A stretch of DNA of 64,000 nucleotides, taken from positions 440,365-504,364 of the forward strand of contig UBYA01000008.1 in assembly GCA_900469615.1 (NCBI GenBank), given 5' to 3'. The notes under the pieces are model-generated. The model was not told where the DNA came from and did not search any database. It saw only the letters and a program-made list of their open reading frames with translations. Each line of letters begins with the position of its first letter. Position 1 is the first letter of the stretch. A program made the translations under genes and the position numbers. Positions 58,176 through 64,000 of this stretch are shown piece by piece. This DNA comes from Hyphomicrobiales bacterium (GTDB lineage Bacteria > Pseudomonadota > Alphaproteobacteria > Rhizobiales > Rhizobiaceae).

Positions 58176-58829
58176 CTATCGATTCAATCTATAATAGGCT
58201 TCGATAGCCTGCTCTACCTTATCGAAGACGATAAGTCTGCCGTCTACTAGTACCATACCTTTGTCGCAATGCCTTTTAATCATGTTCATGCTGTGCGAGA
58301 CCATGATGATATCGGAACTTTTACGTCTATTTTCGAACGCGGCGCGGCAGCGTTCCTGAAATCGGGCATCGCCGACCGCGAGAACTTCGTCCACCAGATA
58401 GCATTCGAATTCGATCGCCATCGATAGCCCGAATGCCAGCCGGGCGCTCATGCCCGAAGAGTAGGTGCGCACGGGCGCATCGAGATAATCGCCCAGTTCG
58501 GCGAATTCCTCGACAAAGCGGGACACACGCCTGACATCTTCGCCGTAGGCACGCGCGACGAAATGAACATTGGCCCGGCCCGTCATATAGGGATTGAAAC
58601 CACTCGCCAGACCGAGAGGCCAGGAGACGCGAACGTCCTTGGAAATCCTGCCTGCGTTCGGCAATATCGTGCCGGCGATCATGCGGATCGTTGTCGATTT
58701 TCCAGCACCGTTGACGCCGAGCAGTCCATAGGAATAGCCGGAGCTGAACTCGCAATTCACTCGATCGAGAATAACCTTCCTGCCGCTTTGTGTCTTGAAG
58801 AACTTTGAGACATTCTTGAAGCGGATCAT
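58176..58829 (-). CDS. KpsT-like polysaccharide ABC transporter ATP-binding protein
   Basis: 217 aa. Walker A GVNGAGKST (38-46), signature SSGMSARLAF and Walker B CYLVDEVLAVGD, the KpsT/CtrD pattern with short length and no C-terminal carbohydrate-binding domain. It should power export of a lipid-linked capsule chain. Its permease (KpsM) is not in this window. Confidence 0.93.
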   Translation of the reverse strand: MIRFKNVSKFFKTQSGRKVILDRVNCEFSSGYSYGLLGVNGAGKSTTIRMIAGTILPNAGRISKDVRVSWPLGLASGFNPYMTGRANVHFVARAYGEDVRRVSRFVEEFAELGDYLDAPVRTYSSGMSARLAFGLSMAIEFECYLVDEVLAVGDARFQERCRAAFENRRKSSDIIMVSHSMNMIKRHCDKGMVLVDGRLIVFDKVEQAIEAYYRLNR

Positions 58830-58842
58830 CGTGCCTCATTTC

Positions 58843-60141
58843 TCATATCCGATGATCCTCCACGGAAGCCCAGATAAGCGAAAGGGTTGCCCAGGCAACT
58901 GTGAGCGCAAGCAATATGATCAGCGGCGTGCTGACGCGGCGCGGAAAAATCGCTTCGTCGGGCAGCGTCGGCCGGACGAAGACGGCGAGATACAGCGTCT
59001 TGCGCAGGGCTTCGGCAAGCACCGTGTCATAATTCTTCTGCGCGCTCTCGTAGAGCTTCTCCGCGATCATGCGGTCGGTATCGAGTCTCGAATATTCCAG
59101 CAGGGCTTTTGCAAGGGTCACGTTCTCCGGCCCCGTCAGCTCCGATTGCATCTTGGCGATCTGGGCGTCCAGACTGTTCTTGGCCAGGGTCAGTTGTTGA
59201 TAGTTCGGCGAGCTTTCGGCATTGGACTGGCGCATCACGAAGAGGCGCGTTTCGAATTCCATCTTCTGGGCCAGCAGGCCAGTCAGAATCGTGCCGCTAT
59301 TGTTGGCCTGCATCTGTGGGCTGAGGAGACCGGACGCGTTTTGAAACCGGTTGAGAGCGACCAGGGTATCGCCATAGGTCTTGCCGCTCGTTTCGACATC
59401 GGCTTTCATGCTCTGCACGATGTCGTTGCGTGCCCGTTCGGAGAGTTCGTTGATGAGTTTTTCGCTCTCGTCGACGATGGCATTCGCAAGCTTGACGGAA
59501 TCTTCGGCTGAAAAGGCACGTACCTTCAGCGTGATGATGCCGGAGGAGACGTCTATGTACGCGCTGACGTGATCGTCCCAGTATTTCAAAAACTCCTCGT
59601 CGGAGCTGGAGGAACGAAATCGGGACAGAAAATCCGCATCCTGCCTGACAAACATCGACCGGTAATCGAGCTTCTTGCCGATTCGGTTCAATATCTCCGT
59701 CGAATGAATGAAGCTGGTAACGACATAGGCATCCTGCGAGGCGGAACGCATATTCAGAAGGCTGGACGATCCGCCCGTATTGCTTGAGGAATCGGTGTCG
59801 TCGCTTTTGTCGTTGGAGCTGGAACTGGAGACGGTCCGAACGGCGAAGCGGGCCTCCGTTACATATTGATCCGAGGCAATGAAGGCGTAGTAGATCGAGC
59901 TCGCCAGGAAGGGCAGGATCACGAGCAGAAGAAAGCTGATCAATCTCAGTGGCGGTTTGCCGCCGGATTGTGTTTTCGGTTGCGGCGCATCATGCACCGG
60001 TATGTATTCGACTTCCTCGACATCGGTGCGTTCGCGTTGCTTGGGCATCCTGCGCCGAAACAAGGATGGCAAAACATGCCGGCTTGTTTTTACCCGCGGA
60101 TATTCCTGAACGATCGCGTCTTCAATGACTGGTTTTGGCAT
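58843..60141 (-). CDS. KpsE/CtrB-like capsule export inner-membrane protein (second copy)
   Basis: 432 aa. A longer cytosolic N-terminus, then membrane segment LISFLLLVILPFLASSIYYAF, a serine/aspartate-rich insert (SSSSSNDKSDDTDSSSN), coiled coil, and the motif RPTLPDEAIFPRR before the last membrane segment. Ends 13 bases before kpsT. Its start overlaps the end of the upstream unknown gene by 20 bases; an ATG at 60048 is an alternative. Confidence 0.87.
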   Translation of the reverse strand: MPKPVIEDAIVQEYPRVKTSRHVLPSLFRRRMPKQRERTDVEEVEYIPVHDAPQPKTQSGGKPPLRLISFLLLVILPFLASSIYYAFIASDQYVTEARFAVRTVSSSSSNDKSDDTDSSSNTGGSSSLLNMRSASQDAYVVTSFIHSTEILNRIGKKLDYRSMFVRQDADFLSRFRSSSSDEEFLKYWDDHVSAYIDVSSGIITLKVRAFSAEDSVKLANAIVDESEKLINELSERARNDIVQSMKADVETSGKTYGDTLVALNRFQNASGLLSPQMQANNSGTILTGLLAQKMEFETRLFVMRQSNAESSPNYQQLTLAKNSLDAQIAKMQSELTGPENVTLAKALLEYSRLDTDRMIAEKLYESAQKNYDTVLAEALRKTLYLAVFVRPTLPDEAIFPRRVSTPLIILLALTVAWATLSLIWASVEDHRI

Positions 60142-61207
60142 GTGGGTTTTTAATCGTTTGCGGCAAGTCAGGAGCTTTCGGTTTCATCGCCTCACGCACA
60201 TAGTGATCGAAAATCAAATCCTCTTCGAGCATAAGTTCGGCAATATGCAATGAACGCAGCCGCGTCGCAATGTTTTCAAGAGCACTGTGCCTGGGGGTCA
60301 GCGGAAAATCGTCAACCGAAATCCCCAGCAACTCGCCGACGGCTTGCTGAAAATAGAAGCTGTCCGTATCGAAGCCGACAACGGCAAAGCGCGATAGAAG
60401 GTCGATAGCGGTGGCGACATCGCTGCGCGTAACGGTTTGCTCCGGTATCGTCGTGGCCAATTGCCGCGTGATCGGCGACACCAGAACGTTTCTGACATTC
60501 TGAGGCGCCTTCTTCAGCGCCATCTTGAGGGAGGCTTCGCTTTCCAGGTTGACCTCGGCGAGATGTTCGGCGGCAGGCGCCAGAATGATCTTGTCCCGGT
60601 CGCCGAAGAAGGAAATCTGAGTTTTCGCCATTCGCTTCAGAAGGAATATCCGCAGAGCCAGTTCATAATAAGGGTCCGTAAGCAGCACGATGACCTTGAA
60701 ACCCTTGTCGAGGAATTCCTCATAATTGCGCATCAGCAGCCGGCCGCTAATATAGATCGACCGGATGGCGTTTAGATGAAAGGCTTGCAAGGCCGTTTCA
60801 TGGCCGAAGCGTTCGACGGATGAAAGCTCATACTGAAAATGGCGGCCACAGTGGTAATCGAACTTGACCATCGGCAACAGCTGAGTCTCAAGCCGCAGCA
60901 CCTTCAAGGGAACTATGTTCGGCGTCTGGGGCCGCCGGTAGATCAATAGTCCGGATTTGGCATCGTGAATCATCAGCGACGTGCGTTTCGCCAGATCCGG
61001 AATGACCGTCGTGTCGAGTTTGAAGCCGACAAGACCGTCTTCATGCCTTCCCGAATCGATGACTGCCTGTTTGACCTGATTACACGGGAGCACCATCAGA
61101 TCGCCGTCGGCATCCGATACCCTGATTTGCGGCTTGTCGGAAAAGCCGTCGGGGATGAGATAGCCCTCGAGCACATTGCCGCGATCGTATTCGAGGTTAA
61201 AAAGCAC
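60122..61207 (-). CDS. Protein of unknown family in the capsule locus
   Basis: 361 aa from a GTG at 61207 with a strong GGAGG six bases upstream. The first ~95 residues are beta-rich (MLFNLEYDRGNVLEGYLIPDG, QIRVSDADGDLMVLPC); the rest is mixed alpha/beta with FDYHCGRHFQYELSS, SIYISGRLLMRNYEEFL and VIVLLTDPYYELALRIFLL. No signal peptide or membrane segment, so cytoplasmic. The middle faintly recalls sulfotransferase-like or WcbI-like proteins, but no motif is decisive. Its place at the head of kpsE-kpsT-kpsE suggests a role in chain synthesis or initiation. Confidence 0.75.
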   Translation of the reverse strand: MLFNLEYDRGNVLEGYLIPDGFSDKPQIRVSDADGDLMVLPCNQVKQAVIDSGRHEDGLVGFKLDTTVIPDLAKRTSLMIHDAKSGLLIYRRPQTPNIVPLKVLRLETQLLPMVKFDYHCGRHFQYELSSVERFGHETALQAFHLNAIRSIYISGRLLMRNYEEFLDKGFKVIVLLTDPYYELALRIFLLKRMAKTQISFFGDRDKIILAPAAEHLAEVNLESEASLKMALKKAPQNVRNVLVSPITRQLATTIPEQTVTRSDVATAIDLLSRFAVVGFDTDSFYFQQAVGELLGISVDDFPLTPRHSALENIATRLRSLHIAELMLEEDLIFDHYVREAMKPKAPDLPQTIKNPHAKTSH

Positions 61208-61332
61208 GGATATCCTCCGGCGCTTTCACCCCACTGGGGCGAGATCCGGGGAGGTGTTTGCCGCGCGCGGGGCCATGAGCCGCGTGATGCTCGCCGACAT
61301 TGCAAATATCGAGTTCCGACATTCGAGCCCCG

Positions 61333-62169
61333 TCAGGTATTTGCAGGCGCTTTTCGCGCCAGCAGCGAAAAGCTGGGGCCGCCGGGATGATTGAGATCTT
61401 CATCTCGGATGGTGATCTCGTCAAAGCCGAATTCGCGCAAAAGTGTCAATATGTCGTCTCTGTGCATCCAGAAGTGCCGGTCCTTCATGCCGCCGCAGAA
61501 GGAGGCGTTGGCATTGGCATGATGATAGCTGCGCTCGTAATAGCGTACCGGAATGTCGTTTATCATTTTCGTTTCGACTTTGCCACTGAACGGCAGCCGC
61601 CGCACGTCGTCCGCAGGCATTGCCTCCTCCAGAACGAAATGCGTCCAGATGAAAACGGCATTGCAGCGCTTCGCCAGCAAGCGAAGAAACTCGCCAGGAT
61701 CAGGCATATGATACAGGACGCCGGATGCAAGCGCAAAGTCGTAGACTTCCTCATGCTCGGTCAGCCATGCCTGGATATCGCCCAGCATGAAAGCGGCCGT
61801 GTCGATATTCAGGATCTGCTTGGTAATCAGGCACCTTAAAAAACAGAGGCGGTTCGCCTCGATCGAATCTATTCGCGCCGGCCGCTGGCCGTTCAGCATA
61901 TGAGTGTGCATTCCCTCCAGCGGGCCGACTTCGAGAACGGCCTTGCCTTTTATCGATCCGAAGGTTTGCAATGCCCAGGCTATGCGGTCGTCCGCATAGA
62001 GAGGCAGCTTGCCGGCGGTGAGCTTGAGCGCCGGCGGAAAAGCGCAGTTCCATCCCTGAAGGGCATCGACGGCATTCTGATGGGCTGGCTTGGCTTGCTC
62101 GTACTGATCGAATATCTCCAGGGAGTTTTTCGATGCCTTCTTTGGGGAACGTCTTGAAAAACCGAGCAT
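61333..62169 (-). CDS. Class I SAM-dependent methyltransferase (capsule locus)
   Basis: 278 aa from ATG 62169. SAM-binding motif I VLEVGPLEGMHTHML, then IDSIEANRLCFLR and LASGVLYHMPDPGEFLRLL. It probably methylates a polysaccharide or an intermediate; chain-end methylation is a common way to set capsule length. Its start codon overlaps the stop of the small upstream ORF (TAATG). A 125-base gap separates it from the unknown gene downstream. Confidence 0.82.
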   Translation of the reverse strand: MLGFSRRSPKKASKNSLEIFDQYEQAKPAHQNAVDALQGWNCAFPPALKLTAGKLPLYADDRIAWALQTFGSIKGKAVLEVGPLEGMHTHMLNGQRPARIDSIEANRLCFLRCLITKQILNIDTAAFMLGDIQAWLTEHEEVYDFALASGVLYHMPDPGEFLRLLAKRCNAVFIWTHFVLEEAMPADDVRRLPFSGKVETKMINDIPVRYYERSYHHANANASFCGGMKDRHFWMHRDDILTLLREFGFDEITIRDEDLNHPGGPSFSLLARKAPANT

Positions 62170-62408
62170 TAATATACAACCTTCATTGCCGTCGGCCTGA
62201 TGCCGATCTGAAGAGACTGCCGGATCGGCTTCGAATGGAAGGGCAATACCAGCTTTCCATCGTTTCCTGCCTCGAAAGTACATTCCGGAGCAAGCTTGCG
62301 TAATTCATGAACACCCGCGGGCAATCCACAATCGCCAAGGTTGTGGGCTGCTTCTGCAATTCCCATCGGCATTACGCCAAAGGCGGTGGGCCTGCAAACT
62401 TTGATCAT
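62169..62408 (-). CDS. Small ORF coupled to the methyltransferase
   Basis: 79 aa, no known family. The stop TAA and the ATG of the methyltransferase share an A (TAATG), a typical translational coupling, and the residue make-up looks coding (NLGDCGLPAGVHELRKLAPECTF, VLPFHSKPIRQSLQIGIRP). The ribosome site is poor (GAGATGACCGACCGCA) and a different start is possible, so the call is tentative. Confidence 0.45.
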   Translation of the reverse strand: MIKVCRPTAFGVMPMGIAEAAHNLGDCGLPAGVHELRKLAPECTFEAGNDGKLVLPFHSKPIRQSLQIGIRPTAMKVVY

Positions 62409-62839
62409 TGCGGTCGGTCATCTCTGCAGACGTTGCGGGTTCGCATCCGGTCCTTTTACAGTCAATAGCAATCATATGAAAAGCGGGACAAGTGCGAATC
62501 AAAGGAGCGTGTTTTCCCCGGTCGGGCGGATTTCCATTGTCGTCATTACTTAATGACTCCTTTTTATCATTCAGAAAATTTTAATTTTAAATCTTCAAAG
62601 AATATCCCTGTAAATTGTCATCGACACCTTTGGGATTTATACCCCATACGATCGGACGTTCTTTGATCTCCAGGTGTGATCGGATGACCGCAACCGATTT
62701 TTTTGATTGTATTCCCGGTATATGGGCTTGTTGACGCGTCCCCATTATGCTTTTCAAAGCGTCGCTGGATTTGATGCATTCCATGTCGGGCGTATGCCCA
62801 TCAGGTATCGCGGCAGCTGATAGGTTTGAGGTTTTGCAA
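62409..62839. other. AT-rich divergent intergenic region of the capsule locus
   Basis: 431 bases without a supported gene, most AT-rich around 62540-62640. It must carry the promoters for the leftward capsule operon and the rightward Wza-like gene. Confidence 0.55.
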
Positions 62840-64000
62840 TTGATTCGTATTGGCGCCGTGTTGTTTTGCGTGGTTCTGACGGGATGTAACTCGGTCTCGA
62901 GCGAGGGGCCGTTGGCTGGGAGCATCGAGAGCGATGCGGGACAGTCCAGCGCCGAGCTTGGTCGTCGCAATGCCGCGGTTTTCGATATTGTCGACATAGA
63001 CAGCCATAGCGCGCGTCTCGTTTCCGATTATGTTTCCTCCACGCTCAATCGCCGCTTCGGCATGGGCGGCGGCGTCGGGCCCGTCGTGATCGGCGTCGGC
63101 GATGCGCTGAAGGTCACGATTTTCGAAGCGGGTGTCGACGGCCTGTTCTCGACGGCGCAGTCGAAGCAGGTGTCGATGGATATCGTCGTGCAGCCGAACG
63201 GCACGGCGGCGATCCCCTATGCCGGCTCGGTGCGCTTTGCCGGCAAGACGCTCGATCAGGCGCGCCAGGCGATCCTTGCGGCTCTGGCGACCAAGGCCGT
63301 CGAGCCGGATGTCATCGTCACGAGCACGGGCGCGCCGTCGCGCACCATCACCGTTTCCGGCGCGGTCGGGCGTCCTTCCATGGTGCCGCTGGACCTGACC
63401 AGCAAGAAGATAACCGAGGTGATCGCCGAGGCCGGCGGCCCGGTGACGCAGCCTTACGAAACCTATGTCACGCTGGTTCGCGGCAACAGGACCGGAACGG
63501 TTCTGCTGAAATCGATCATCGAGCACCCTTCGGAGGACATCTATGTCCGTCCGGGCGACCAGATTTTCCTGGTGCGCGATCCGAGAACCTTCACCTTGCT
63601 CGGTTCCGTTCGCGGAAGCGGCCGCATCGAGTTCGGCGCCAACGATCTCAACCTGCTCGAGGCAGTTGCGCTGGGCCATGGCGCGGTCGACGCGGCAAGC
63701 AATGCCACGGGCTTCTTCCTGTTCCGGTACGAAGAGCCGGAAATCGCCCGGAGCCTGCTTGGCCCGGCCCGCTTCCAGGAACTGCTGCGCAAGGGGATGG
63801 CGGCGGATGCCAAGGGACGCTATCCGATCGTCTATCGCTTTGACATGTCCAGGCCCGACAGCCTGATCGTCGGGCAGACGTTCCCGGTCAAGAGCCGCGA
63901 CGTCATCTATGTCTCGCGCCATCCTTCCGTCGATATCCGCAAGTTCCTCAGCCTCATCGGAACCCCGCTCGGCATCGCCTCACAGGGCGCGGCTACGGCG
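62840..64000 (+). CDS. Wza/KpsD-like polysaccharide export lipoprotein, 3' end outside window
   Basis: 387 codons visible, still open at the window end. The start is set at TTG 62840 because GAGG (62828-62831) stands 8 bases before it and it gives a compact lipoprotein signal (IRIGAVLFCVVLTGC). An in-frame ATG at 62783 is the alternative but has no ribosome site. Contains a Poly_export domain (GVGDALKVTIFEAGVDGLF, DIVVQPNGTAAIPYAGSVRFAGKTL) and SLBB-like repeats (RTITVSGAVGRPSMVPLDL, FTLLGSVRGSGRIEF). It should be the outer-membrane channel of the capsule exporter. Confidence 0.9.
   Translation, partial: MIRIGAVLFCVVLTGCNSVSSEGPLAGSIESDAGQSSAELGRRNAAVFDIVDIDSHSARLVSDYVSSTLNRRFGMGGGVGPVVIGVGDALKVTIFEAGVDGLFSTAQSKQVSMDIVVQPNGTAAIPYAGSVRFAGKTLDQARQAILAALATKAVEPDVIVTSTGAPSRTITVSGAVGRPSMVPLDLTSKKITEVIAEAGGPVTQPYETYVTLVRGNRTGTVLLKSIIEHPSEDIYVRPGDQIFLVRDPRTFTLLGSVRGSGRIEFGANDLNLLEAVALGHGAVDAASNATGFFLFRYEEPEIARSLLGPARFQELLRKGMAADAKGRYPIVYRFDMSRPDSLIVGQTFPVKSRDVIYVSRHPSVDIRKFLSLIGTPLGIASQGAATA

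Overview
The window looks like a chromosomal segment from a GC-rich alphaproteobacterium of the Rhizobiaceae (Rhizobium/Agrobacterium/Ensifer group). The support is family content and gene order: hppA facing bamE, then ubiquinol-cytochrome c chaperone, DUF177, plsX, fabH, ihfA and a MerR regulator; an alphaproteobacterial porin; a BA14K-like protein; DUF2842 beside ctaA; a DUF2778 protein; type-2 argC; clpP-clpX-lon-hup; and ExoP/Wza-type exopolysaccharide genes. I cannot fix the genus from sequence alone. I see no insertion sequence, prophage or CRISPR array.

Layout. 1-12.7 kb: housekeeping (membrane pyrophosphatase end, outer-membrane assembly, fatty acid/phospholipid genes, IHF), a porin, several small secreted or lipoprotein genes, a tRNA-Pro(GGG), a nuclease-fold protein and an esterase. 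12.7-22.3 kb: an exopolysaccharide locus. A leftward operon (short Wza/GumB-like lipoprotein, GT4, priming glycosyl-phosphate transferase, Wzy-like polymerase, GT4) stands opposite a rightward ExoP/Wzc-like co-polymerase whose kinase P-loop is degenerate; a FemAB/CelD-like acyltransferase follows. 22.3-34 kb: heme A synthase, a DUF2778 wall-active-type protein, argC, speB, ribosomal L13-S9, a DMT transporter, metY and small genes. 34-40.8 kb: pstSCAB behind a PHO box, a cytochrome P450 and a diguanylate cyclase. 41-48.6 kb: clpP, clpX, lon, hupB, a short-chain dehydrogenase and an aldo/keto reductase. 48.8-53.5 kb: a two-gene SbcCD/YhaON-like DNA-repair module. 53.5-64 kb: a second surface-polysaccharide locus, ABC-export (KpsE/KpsT) type, with two different KpsE-like proteins around one KpsT, two glycosyltransferases, a methyltransferase, a large protein of no recognised family, and a divergent Wza/KpsD-like lipoprotein that runs off the window end.

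How the parts work together. The two polysaccharide loci use different export logic: Wzy-dependent (lipid-linked repeat units, polymerase, Wzc/Wza) at 12.7-22.3 kb, and ABC-transporter-dependent at 53.5-64 kb. The ABC locus lacks its permease inside the window. The Clp/Lon block is a quality-control cluster with candidate heat-shock (RpoH) promoters before clpP and lon.

The most interesting signals: a terminator-like hairpin placed directly after the rplM promoter (candidate L13 leader attenuator); the twin-KpsE capsule locus with an unrecognised 361-aa protein and a TAATG-coupled small ORF; the degenerate Walker A of the ExoP-like protein; repeated TTGA stop/start couplings in the exopolysaccharide operon; a near-identical 30-bp direct repeat in the 30.4-31.3 kb intergenic region; and a long inverted repeat in the porin leader. 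All family assignments come from reading motifs and lengths; no database search was run.
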